Source of the DNA: Cladophialophora immunda
Lineage: Eukaryota > Ascomycota > Eurotiomycetes > Chaetothyriales > Herpotrichiellaceae
Direction of reading: 5' to 3'
DNA length: 64,000 bases
NCBI RefSeq assembly: GCF_000835495.1
Contig: NW_015622545.1
Coordinates: 558,001 to 622,000, forward strand
Shown: one piece after another, positions 46,684 to 57,900 of the stretch
Layout: every line of letters begins with the position of its first letter
Numbering within the stretch: the first letter of the stretch is position 1
Made by a program: the position numbers and the translations under genes
The notes under the pieces: model-generated
Told to the model about the DNA's origin: nothing
The model's input: the letters and a program-made list of their open reading frames with translations, nothing else
Databases searched by the model: none

Positions 46684-47407
46684 GGCAGTAAGTTGAGGAG
46701 GACGGGCGCACTCCTATTGAGGTGAATTCTTTGATGCGTCGAGGGTTGCTTCAGAGTGGAAAGGGAGAACTCGGTCGAGGGTGAAGGTGAAGGTGAACCC
46801 AAATGGAAGTGAACAAAGGATTCGCTGGCTAAAAATACAGGTGGAAAAACCGCTGCCTTTATCTAGTTCCTGCGGGTTCCAACCGCACTGGGTAGAAATA
46901 GTGAATAGAGGTCAGGCAGCTAAGCCAAGTGCTGTGAATCAAAAGATTCAGGCTGCGCTGATGGAATGGAAAATTGGTGACCAGGGGACCAGATCCCACT
47001 AAAACTGTGGCGTAAGCGTGTTCGGACAGGCTTTGTGGCGCACGCGTGGTGGTAGGTGCGGGGTCAGAGCCTGGCAAGCCTGGGCCACTTAGCGCCTGCG
47101 CATTTGGAGTGCTGCGCTGCGTTGTACCTGGAGCCAGCAACTTTGGTGGGCAGTATTTGCCGCTGGATGTCACCCCAAACGACGGTGCCACCAGTGCTTC
47201 AGGCCGTTGATGATTGATCGACTGTCCCTCGCCAATCGTTGGGCGTAAGCTGTCCATCAGATGAGTACGCATACTTCCCCAGCTGCGCCGCAGTTTACAC
47301 TAAGATCGAAAGAATTCGGAGAACTACGATTCCTCTTCCTCTGCGCCTGATTGACGATATGGAATGATGCCGTTGCCGTCTGGATTACCTGACCACTTGC
47401 GATCACA
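46684..47407. promoter_or_regulatory. Divergent promoter region, Dbp5 / Bzz1
   Basis: This 724-bp interval separates opposite start codons and must hold both promoters and 5' leaders. A GGTGAA triplicate lies near 46781-46798. No defined binding site is assignable by eye. Confidence 0.5.
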
Positions 47408-49713
47408 ATGGCTCAGGTTGCGACAGTCAACTTTGGCACCGAGCTCAAGGTTCGGCCACTGTGCTCTTCTGCTTGGACGGTACGCTGATGTTATTTTAGG
47501 ACGGCTACAAGCCGGTCGACAATTGGGTAAACTTGGGCATTACATGGCTCACCGAAATCCAAGAATTCTACCAGGAACGCTCCGCTATAGAAAAGGAATA
47601 CAGCCAGAAGTTGACCGCTCTGGCAAAGAAATACTATGACAAGAAATCGAGAAAGTCCAGCAACCTGAGCGTCGGCGACAATCCCGCTCTGACTCCGGGT
47701 TCTTTAGAATCCGCCTCCCTCACGACGTGGACCACCCACTTATCTACGCTTGAGGCCCGAGCGAATGAACACGCGAAATTCTCTAAAGATCTCATCAGTC
47801 AAGTTGCGACACCGCTGGAGTATACCGCCACAAAACTCGAGGAGTTGAGAAAGAGCCATGCCGAATATAATGCCAAACTTGTCAAGGAGAGGGATTCGTC
47901 TTATGGCGATCTCAAAAAGTTAAAACAGAGATACGATGCCGTGTGTCAAGAGGTTGAGAATCGAAGAAAAAAGGCCGAATCGTCCATGGACAAGAGCAAG
48001 GCTCAGAGCACGTACAACCAACAGTTGATGGAAATGAACAATGTCAAGAACACCTATTTGATTGGCATCAATGTCGCGAATAAGATGAAGGAATGTTATT
48101 ACCACGAATACGTCCCGGAATTGCTCGATTCCTTGCAGGACCTGAACGAGACTCGTGTTTCGAAACTGAACTCAATATGGCTGGTCGCCGCGGCACTCGA
48201 GACCAATACTCTCAAAAGAAGCACCGAGCTCATGACCCGTCTCTCGGGCGAGATTCCCCGAAATAATCCGAGTCTCGACAGCAATATGTTTGTACGGCAT
48301 AATGCTGTACAATGGCAGGAACCTGGTAATATGATCTTTGAGCCGTCTCCAGTGTGGCTGGATTCAGACAACATGATGACCGATGATGCGTCCAAAGTTT
48401 TCTTGCGCAATATCCTGCAGAAAAGCAAGCCACTCATCAATCAACTCAAGGTGGAGTCGGCCCAGAAAAGACGAGAGCTGGAAAATTTGAAGCAGGCTCG
48501 GCGAGAAGGCAAAGACAGGCGCGACGAAGTAGAATCGGTGCGATTGCAGTTTGCCATGCAGGAGGACTTGCATGCCGTCGAGCGAAAACGACTGACGGCA
48601 GAAGTGGAGACGTCGACAATCACCTCAGTCGTGGGCGATCTGAGCATGTATGGCAAGAGCCACAGCTTTAAATCCGAAACATTCAAAATCCCTACTAACT
48701 GTGATCTCTGCGGTGATCGCATCTGGGGCCTGAGTGCCAAAGGGTTCATATGTAACGATTGCGGCTTCACTTGCCACAGCAAGTGTCATATGAAAGTGCC
48801 TGCGGACTGTCCTGGAGAACAGACGAAGGAAGAGAAGAAGAAATTGAAGGTGGAACGACAAGCGGCAGCGCTGATGGCAGTCGAGGCCCCTCCACCTGCC
48901 TCGAACGGTGCTACGTCTCCTCCTCCCTTGACGAGACAAGACACAATGAGCAGTCTGTCGTCTGGCTACGCGGCTAGTGCCACAAGGTCTTTGTCTGGCG
49001 GAGTTCCAAGGTTGTCAGCGCTGGACGATTCAGCCACGAGCTCTCCATTAACGACCATTACTTCCAACTCTGGATCAACGACAGTCGCGGGACCAAGACG
49101 GAACAGGATTGTCGCGCCACCACCAGCAGCATATGTCAGCGTACCTGGCGGTGACTTGGCTGCCAATGGGAGTGGTCAACCCAGAGGCAAGATGATGTAT
49201 CCATATGAGGCCAGAGACGAAGGAGAAATATCTCTTCCCGAGGGCACGGAGGTGAAGATACTGGAACCCGACGGTACGTAAGCTCCACGTGATTCTCCTC
49301 ATTCGTACTGATCAGTTGCAGACGGCGGCTGGACCAAAGTTCACGCTGGCTTGGGCAAAGAAGGTCTCGTGCCCACGGCCTACTTGGAAGAACTGCCCAC
49401 TGCAGCCAGCACGCCCGCGCAAGAACGCCCTCCATCATTATATTCCAACTCGAGTGCCTCCCTGGCATCGTCGAACCTGGCGGGCACGAGCAAGAAGAAA
49501 CAAGGTCCTGCGGTAGCGCCTAAACGAGGAGCGAAGAAGGTCAAATACGTGGAAGCGCTCTATCCTTACACGGCCCAGAGCGATGCCGAGTTCGACATGG
49601 CCGAGGGGGAGAGGTTTATACTGATCAGTATGGGGAGTGGAGACGGATGGGCGGATGTCGAGAAAAACGGCGAGACAAGAAGTGTTCCGGCCAATTATAT
49701 CCAGGAGGTCTAG
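47408..49713 (+). CDS. BZZ1: Bzz1-like F-BAR, C1 and SH3 protein of actin patches
   Basis: Three exons, 47408-47449, 47500-49273 and 49322-49713, encode 735 residues. The first exon carries 14 codons (MAQVATVNFGTELK). It is joined through a 50-nt intron with an unusual GTTCGG donor but a good branch (GCTGATG) and acceptor (TTTTAG). Domains in order: F-BAR (about 5-260, with long coiled-coil helices to about 390), a C1-type zinc domain (about 405-455, HSFKSETFKIPTNCDLCGDR then CNDCGFTCHSKCHMKV), a disordered linker, SH3-1 (about 570-635, KMMYPYEARDEGEISLPEGT) and SH3-2 (about 675-735, VKYVEALYPYTAQSDAEFDM ending VPANYIQEV). Bzz1 binds membranes and activates WASP-dependent Arp2/3 actin assembly at endocytic sites. 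The C1 domain is the usual filamentous-fungal arrangement. Confidence 0.94.
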
Positions 49714-50654
49714 AGGATCGCCGAGGAATGCCCAATTTTGGGGCAGAGACGCGCCTTCACGTCTGGTTATGGTGCATAGAAGCACAAGAGATGCATTTTG
49801 AGCGTCAAATAGAGGCACTGTCATTTTGTCCACGAGCCATAGTTCACCTGGAGAGGACCAAGACCAATGCAGCCTTGTCCCAGGCAGTCGGGTGTAGTGT
49901 TGGGGCCGTTTGATAGCGGGCTTGTTTGGAAAAGTTACCATTGGAACTAGAACCCATGTGGCCGGTTTCTTTATCTTCAATATCCTTCCCTCTTGCTCGT
50001 TTCTCTGGCCGTAAGTCCATCCCATTATCCCTGATGTGTCGGTAGGTGTCTCGAGTCTCGATGCGTCCAGCCCGCCTCGCCCCATCCAGCCTCGCTTTAT
50101 ATGCCCTGTGGTTGGCCAGTTGATATCTTGGCAAAACCTTCGCTCAGCTCCACGCCAACGTCTTCCTTTGCCATTGCAATTAGACAATATTGCCATTCGT
50201 ATTCAAAAGGCTCGCTCCGGCAAAAGCGCCAGCACAAGGCGTACACAGGGCAATGTGCTCTCTTTGACTTCGACCATACCCAAGTGCCAAGGACACCAAA
50301 TCTGCCCATTTCGCAACAAGCTCAATCACATAGAGCTTGCCCACCGTTAGAGTTATGGGCGCTGGCGACCTTTGGCCTTCGAGGCGCAGACCCAACACAG
50401 TGGTCGTGTGGTCTTTTGCTAGCATGTCCTTTTCCCGCACTCGAATGCTCTTGCTCTTTTGGGCCTTTTGAAGAGACTATGGCTTGTTGTACTCGGCCAG
50501 CCGATGGCCGACTGTCCGCCCATCCGTCCATAAGTACCACTCTCTGTCTCCCCTAGGTTCACCCGTTCAAAGGAGCTGGCTGTCAGGCTTCATTCTGGGT
50601 TTTCGTTGCATCTTCAAACTCTGCGCATAGACGGCAGGTTTATACTTGACAGGC
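49714..50654. other. Spacer between Bzz1 and the cysteine-rich membrane protein
   Basis: About 940 bp holding the Bzz1 3' UTR and the promoter of the next plus-strand gene. No frame shows a domain. Confidence 0.5.
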
Positions 50655-51831
50655 ATGGCGGGAATCACCGTTTCAGTCACTTCCACTCAGCGAGCGACGG
50701 CGAAAGCGATCCCCGTCAGTCCCATCACTTCAGCTCCCATTCTGACCCACCAGCGTGACTTGATCAAGAGGTCCGACACAGACACAGTCGAAGACAACAC
50801 TTGTGGATGGGTTAACGGTGATCTCAGTGAGCATGGCATCCCCTCACCCAATATCTCATACAACAATGCTTCGGCTTTATTTCCACCTATCTGCTTCCCG
50901 CCAGATTCATGCAGGACGATACTAAACGCTGCGGTTTCTCTCTAGACACTCCTCTTGTGTGTGACTATCAAGCCTGCCTTTGGTCTCCCGAACTTCATGC
51001 CGTCGGCTGTTGTGCGGACGCTGCCACAACGGATTGCGCCTGGGTGACCTCGTGTGTGCCCTATTCCATGGTGAATAATGGCTGTGATATGGCGTGTCAA
51101 GGGAATTACCTCAACACTGTTTGGTAAGTACCATGATCTCCATCTGTTCCTGCACCACCCGAGACGTCGAAAGGTCGTGAATATCTTCCACAGCGATTGA
51201 AGGCTGACTTGCTTTGTTTGGGTAGCGACGAAGACTATCCCCTTTGCGCAACGGCGACTTTCGGCGGCCCGGCGGGCTACACCTACCTCAGCTGCACAGA
51301 CACCATTGGTACAACGGACACGGTAAGGGTTTCGCCTGATTGAATAAGCGTTCGTGTCGAAAGAAGCATCAAGATTCATACCGTCAATATCTACCCAGGC
51401 TGACGTCGAGTTTGCAGATGATGCTCACGTACTACGGCGGAAACGCAACCATTGAAAATTTGCCCCGGTACTTCTCCAGTTATTGGTACGGGAGCACGGC
51501 TACCTCTACCTCGACCTCGACCTCCTCTCCAACCGAGGATGCCAATGTTGGTGATACGATATCTTGGCTCTCTGGCCACAAGACCATCCTCATCGGAGCT
51601 ATCGCCGGCTTTTGCGGGTTAGTCCTCCTCCTGGTGATTGGTTGCTGTGTCTTGCGCAGCAAAAGGTCCAAGCGAGGCCGGTATACACCCGCAAATGCGC
51701 AGATGCCTCCACAGGAGGGATTCGGGATGCATTATCAAGGCGCGGCGGCATATCAGCGGCCTCCTTCGTATCATCCCAGTTATGGGTATCAACAAGACTA
51801 TGTCCAGGCGTACGTGACTCCGAATAAGTGA
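50655..51831 (+). CDS. Single-pass cysteine-rich membrane protein
   Basis: Four exons, 50655-50826, 50946-51123, 51226-51322 and 51418-51831, encode 286 residues. The introns have GTGAGC/TCTAG, GTAAGT/GGTAG and GTAAGG/TGCAG ends. The ectodomain (about 50-150) has many Cys residues (CGWVNGD, VCDYQACLW, VGCCADAATTDCAW, CVPYSMVNNGCDMACQGNY) and resembles a widespread fungal family of surface proteins. A Ser/Thr-rich stalk (STATSTSTSTSSPTED) precedes one membrane helix (TILIGAIAGFCGLVLLLVIG), a basic stop-transfer (RSKRSKRGR) and a Pro/Tyr/Gln-rich cytosolic tail. The layout is that of a wall or plasma-membrane sensor. No signal peptide is visible at this start (MAGITVSVTSTQ), so a missed 5' exon is possible. 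Function unknown. Confidence 0.8.
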
Positions 51832-52971
51832 GGGAGGACTGTCGCGAGTTTGTTCCATCTTGAGCTGTCGGAGGTCAGGACTCCTGGGTGTCCTCCTCGA
51901 GAGAAGACCCCGCCATTGTGGAATGCATCCTGTGTGGCCCAGAAGGAGGATCCAAACAATGCCTCTGGCCCCTCTTCTCCCCGGCTTGAATTCTTCGGAG
52001 TCCTTTTGAAATCATTGTCGTCCTGCGTCGATGGGAGGAGCAAGGGAAAGATGGTGGTGAGGTTGGTTTGCTTGCCCTTTTATTCACCATCTATATATTC
52101 ATTCCATGCCATGCCATGCCATGCCATATGTGTTGCGCCTCTTTGGACAGTCTCTCAACGCCGAGAACATTCCCGTTTCTCGACATTCTCTATCACCGCT
52201 CTATCTTCCCTTGTTTTTATCTCCCTGCCCAACCCATGCCTCTCTCGTCGTTCGGACGACTTTGAGATGGAGAAACGTGAAAACGTCCCCAGCCAGATTT
52301 CTCGAAAAGCCAGCCTCAAGCGAAGAGAAGCACCCCTCCTGCCCTCCATAAAAGGGGTGATCAAGGCACACATTCTCCACTACGATCACAATGCCCGGCC
52401 GGAGCACTTCTAGTGGGAGTTCAAATGGACTAAGAGTTGGGCTTCGCGACGATCTTGAGGGATGACCTTGGTTCGCGAAGGTGCTTCCCAGGTAAGTAAG
52501 TGCACGACGCCGAGGTCGAGGCCGAGGGCGAGGAGTGGGCGGTGCTGTTTGACCTCCCCCCGAGATCGATGGCCGAGGGGACGGGCTTGTCGGGGATCAA
52601 GCATCCTTTGTTTTCGCCCATTCCATGAGAGAATACCCCCTTTTCGCCAAACCTACATGTTGCGGCTGCGCTCACTATATATCTCCCATGATGCGATCTT
52701 TAGAGGGTGCTGAGAGGAGTCCCATGAGGCGGTGCGATCGGAAACAGCAGGGCATGTGAAGCAGCAGCAGTCAACGAGGAGCAGAGGAATAGGGGATGAT
52801 GTAAAGCCCGCCTCGAAGGATGAGAGCCTGGCTTAAGGAAACGGAGAGGATCTTTTCGGTCGAGTAGCATTGTCTTGCGATGCATTCCATCACCTACCTC
52901 CAACGGTCACCGCTGCAACCCAAAATGAGGAAGGCAGCATATATAAGCCGCCCAATGTAGGGGCTAGTGCT
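51832..52971. other. Convergent 3' spacer with CCATG repeat
   Basis: Lies between the converging membrane-protein and P450 genes. Contains a (CCATG)n run near 52103-52127. No gene seen; frames here overlap and have no domains. Confidence 0.5.
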
Positions 52972-54990
52972 CTAGTAGAGCTCGACCAAGACCCTCACCC
53001 CCTTTGTGTCTCTGCTCGGTAACGGAATGAACCTGTCCTCACGCATATCCACGTCCTTCTCGAACGTCGTCTCAAACAGCTCCAGCCGCCCCACATCGCC
53101 GTCGAATTTCACCTCCCTGCTGCCGTACACGCGAAACAGCTTCGCTACCATGAGGTACAGCTCCGCGTACGCGAGGTTGATGCCCAGACACTGCATTTTG
53201 CCCTTGGAGAAGCTGACGAGGTACTTGTCCAGCCGCGGGTTCTCGATCCACCGTTCAGGCCGGTATTCGTGGGGCGACGGGAAGATGTCGGGGTTCCGGT
53301 GGATCATGTAGCTGGTCATGGAGCACGGGGTGCCGGGCGGCACGGTCCAGGATCTCTCGCCGTCGTTGAAAACGAGGGCTTCATCCCGCGCGATCCGTTC
53401 GAGCCGCGTGCAGATTCCGTAGCTCAGGCGCAGCCCTTCTTGTATCACGCCCGTGAGGTAGGGCAGCCGTTCGAGCTCGGGCAATGCAGTGGGCTTTGTG
53501 GGATCCGGTATCGCTTCGTAGAGCTCTTGTTTCAGATGCTGCAGGACGGCGGGATTGGACAGCAGGTAGAACACTGTAACCGGCAGGGTCCAGCCCGTGG
53601 TCACGGCTCCCGCGCTCACAACCGTGGCTCCTTCATCCGCCAGGCGGGAAGTGCGCTTTTCGGCGGCGGGGAGAGAGCTGTCGAGTATTTCGTGGAAGAT
53701 TGTGGGGTGTGAAGCTGTCTTATGCGAGGTGTCGACGCCGTTGCGGATGTTTTCGATTTGATTCTTGATGTCCTATCGAAGCAACGCAGTGGTCTTGTTA
53801 GTCGGCGGAGAGGTTGCTCGGGAGCAAGACAAAAGCGAGGATGAGCACGAGGGCAAAGGCATAGCATTCTACCACTTACCCGCTTGAACTGTAGATAGCG
53901 GCTGGCTGCAACCAGTCAGCTAAATGCATGGATTACCCAGGGTGCCAAGGGCGCCGTCAATCCCTCAGTTACACGAAAGCCAATCTTACCGTTCGCGTCG
54001 AGCTTTTGAGCCATCCAATCCGGAATATTCAAGACCAACCAAAAGAGCCAGTACATCTGCTTTGCAATCTGGCCCAGTGAACTTGTGGACGACGCCGCTT
54101 TCAACATCCAGGGATCAAAGTCCTCGGCTTCAAGATGATGTTCACTTCGAGCAAAGGCGTACTCGGTGATGACGTCTGGTTAGGATCAGTCCTATCTTCT
54201 TCATCGAGCGGGGAATGAGAATTGGGCTCAGGCAAGGAGAAGATTTACCGTAAGCATACGCGGCGAATGCAACCTCCAAATTCAAGGGCTTCCTTGCATC
54301 TTCTTTTCTCATGTCGCCAAACTCTCGAAATCTCGCCATCAGCAGATCCGCCTTCTCCTCGATGACGCCTTGCAGTTTCCGCACGCCTGCAACTCCCTGT
54401 TAGTCTGTATCCCTACCAAAGGAGTGAGCTCTCAGGTCGACTCAGAGAGCACTCACTTTGCATGCTGAAGTAAGGGCTCAAGGCAGCTCGTCTTGCCTTA
54501 TGCAGGTCGTGAGGATTCGTGCTTGCTCCAGCACCAGGCATGCCGAAACCCTGGGTATAGCGTTCCCAGCGATCCCGTCGCCGTGTGGGACCTGCGTAAA
54601 TCTCCTCGTAAAATTGAGGCGGATAGAAATGTAACTCTCGCGGATTGATGCGAACAACAGGGCCATATTGCTTGTGAAGGTCAAGAATGCGGAAAGTGTA
54701 CTGTCCACCTAGAACAACGTCGTAGTAGAACTCGTACCTGAGAACAGTGTCAAGGCAAGGCTCTCCGGACGATGATCTCGGCGAAATTGACGGGTCGAGA
54801 CTGGAAGACAACAGCGCTCTTACCAATAAGTTACGGCAGCGATTTTCGGGCCCGGGAAGTGAGCGATGGGGCTGAAATATAGGCGATAGATGACAAGCCC
54901 GACATTGTAGCATATCCATAAAGCCAAGCAAGCGAGCGGAAGGAAGAGCGACGACTTGGTCTCGAACCACATGGCTTCAAAAACACCCAT
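52972..54990 (-). CDS. Microsomal cytochrome P450
   Basis: Six exons, 54990-54824, 54737-54457, 54386-54249, 54175-53937, 53888-53880 (9 nt) and 53772-52972, encode 544 residues. An N-terminal anchor ([20 protein letters not shown]) is followed by the Pro-rich hinge ([12 protein letters not shown]), [14 protein letters not shown] and the I-helix SAGAVTTGW. The ExxR is in QEGLRL, the PERW motif in YRPERW, and the heme region is [10 protein letters not shown] with Cys near residue 473. The usual Arg/His of FxxGxRxC is Met here (codon 53196-53194). The sequence resembles fungal secondary-metabolism or detoxification P450s such as the CYP60/65-like groups; this subgroup is a guess. The 9-nt exon (Phe-Lys-Arg) is supported by flanking CTACAG and GTAAGT but could be skipped without changing frame. 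No biosynthetic neighbours are evident. Confidence 0.88.
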
Positions 54991-57900
54991 ACTGAACTCT
55001 TGGGCGAGGAGTCGGAGGTAGTGGAGAGAAAGAGCGGTCTGTCGAGCATCTCCATGTCAGATTAATATCTTCGGCCAGAGCATGTACCTCGCGTCGTTGC
55101 TGATCTGTCCATGATGGATCGATTGAGGTGGCCACTTTGATGGTGGAGAATGTGGTTGGAGATACGAAGGATGTTGGCCCGTAGTTTACCGTCCTGTGCA
55201 ACGTGTCTCCAATAGCAATTCGTCCGAAACCCGTTGAAATGGATATGCATATGTGATGCAAGATATCAGACATGGAGCCAATGATTGTGATAGGGGAAAT
55301 AAAGAACAGCAACCCGGCTGCGCGCATGCATTCGCCAAACGAAAGAACGGAAAAGATCATCTTATGGCTTTGTCAAGAAGGGCTTGACATCCTGACAAGC
55401 GAGCGGAGGGAGTAAGTGTCTCAATTCCTCTGCTGGCATGTGTTTGATGGTGTTGGCAACCAATCGACTCCGTTCTCCGAGGGCATTTCGACCGCAGTTG
55501 AGAAACTATAGCCGAAATGGGTGCTTGCTATATGGTGTGGTATGAAATGAAGTTCACAGAGAGGCCGCGGGAAGACTCTATCGAGGTCAAACATCAAGGC
55601 CAACGGTACTCACCATTGCAGGCAGAGAAATCAAGGTCGGTATAGTCCCGCAAATGTACATAGATGATATGATACGTGCATTGATCCACTTGGCTGAGAG
55701 CAAGCAGCTCACTCCCAACACATCGTTTATAGCTTGCGCAGAAATGCGACCCAGACCGAAGCAAACGCTCGGTGTGGGAAGGTGGAAGTCAATCAAGCCC
55801 GCCAGCAACATTCGCACACGTGTATGATCAGAGGCTGCTTCAGAATAGAAACACCGGACGGATGGGGGAGGTAGGGAGTGATTATTCATGTCGGATGGAG
55901 ATCAGCGGTCCCTGCGGGAGGTTCACGCTCGTACGTCGCAAGGCACCAAGGTTGAGCGATGTGTGAACAGAAGAGAGTTGGTGAGCAATTGGGTTGTAAG
56001 ATGGCACTGGGCTGCAGCAGTCAACGATTCAAGCAGAGGGAGCAATTGTTGCACGACTGATTCCCCAGCGCCGGACCTGGCCCCTTCCACCTACCAGCCC
56101 AGCCCGCTAGTGAAAGGATCGAGCACGAAGCGGTGGGCAATGTGGTGATGCTCGTAACCAGCTGAACACTCGATCGAACAGCGATGGGACCGAAAATGGG
56201 CAAAAGGGGGGACAATGACGCCCTCTTTGTGTATTTGTGTCTCTTTGCAGAACTTGTGTCAATGCACAAGTGATGTGTTTCAATCCCATGCTCTTGCGTC
56301 CCTGGCGAATAGCCTACTTCTCGCGACGACGGGTGAATGGGTCGTCAGAGAAGGTGTGCCAACATGGCTTCTTCGAAGGCAAAGAGAGGATCAATTGTCG
56401 GACTCGGGATTGAGGACATGGCTGGTAAGGGGTTGAAAGGTGTTGTAGGCTGCTTGCGCCGGGAGTTCTGTCCTCTCTGACAGTGGTGTTGCCGCCCGCT
56501 TCGAACCCTGATCAATTCGACCATGGACATAGCTCAACTTATCAGGATTGTCGTGTCACAGGCTAAGAAGTGCATGATTGAAAGGCTGGAAAGTGAGTAT
56601 CGTAGATATCGCGGGCTCCTGTGCATTGAGCCGCTTTCCAGGCCGAAGGTGCCTGAAAGTTGGGCATTCCGCAGTCCCTAGGCGGCACCAGCTAATGCCT
56701 ACCTAGGCAGAAATCTAACCAACTTGAATCTCTGCCAGTATCATCAGCGCCCTCACTTGGCACAGACTGGGGATCGCTTAACGCTAAGCTCGTCAACATC
56801 ACCTCTTCAGATGGAATTGTCCTCGACTCACTTCAAACCTCTCAACTCAACTGCACAAGGTCAGTTAGAGATACAACAACGGTCTAGGTATGTCACCTTG
56901 GCTCTGTCACTTCCCGCATAGCGCCAGAGGACAAATGGATGGTCTACCCTGCTGGCAGGCTGAAATTGATGGCTGTACTCGGTAACATGCCAGTGCTTGT
57001 GGAATCTTAATGCCTGTCCGCGGCTTGTTCTAATTCCGTCGAGGTGGAACAGCGTACTGCAATCCTAGTGTTCAATAATGATAGCTTCACAAATGGCCAT
57101 CTACGAAGCAAAATGATCTTACGTTGCAGCCTCCGCCCTCGTTGGGCTTGGGTGTTTCTGGAGCTGGGCACCATTGATGCCACTTTTTCGAGCATTATGC
57201 AAACGAGGCGTGGGTCTCACTCAAACGCATTGCCAAATGCAAGCTGGTCGACGGGGGTCCGCTTTGCAATGTCTTGTGGGATTTCGATGCCTCTTTCCTT
57301 CGTGGCGCTGTCATTGTTTGGCTCTCCGAGGGCATATACGATACCAACAAATTTCAGCCACTTCCTGAACCAGGCCGGCAAGCCAGACTGCCATCATGCT
57401 TGATCAGCCCCCATTCACGAACACCACATGCAATTCACCCTTCTTCTGGCCTGAAACCTGCTGAGCAACGCGCGTCGTGAGGACAGCAACTGGGAGTTGC
57501 CAGAGCCGCCTTGAGGACCAACCTCCTTGTCTCATGGTGTCAGGGCGCACATGTCTTCTGACAGAGTCGATAAATCCCGCAAAGTGGCAGGCAGGGTGGC
57601 TCCCGGGGATGATTCGCCGTTCAATATCAGATGCAGGATGCATTTCGACCGAAACAGCCATGACTTTGAACATCGCACTATTTTTTTTCACTTTCGCCTA
57701 GGTATGGGATTGCCTCCACTCGAGCCTCTAGGGCCGGTTTGGATGTACCCGTCAGGGCCCTGTTCCCAACTCAAAGAGCCCTGGGACAGATCGCCCTCAG
57801 GGTCCCAACGCTAGATGCCCCGCGTGGAATTCGCTAACTCACGATGTGAATAGATCAGCGTTCGCCATGGCAGTTAAAGCTCCAGAAGAGCGGTTGGTGA

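Noticed and set aside
52972..54990. Secondary-metabolite cluster around the P450
   Set aside because: No polyketide synthase, peptide synthetase, terpene cyclase or cluster transporter is visible within the window.
54977..55889. Possible second minus-strand gene upstream of the P450
   Set aside because: Fragments cannot be chained by splice sites and show no recognisable family; mentioned only as weak frames.
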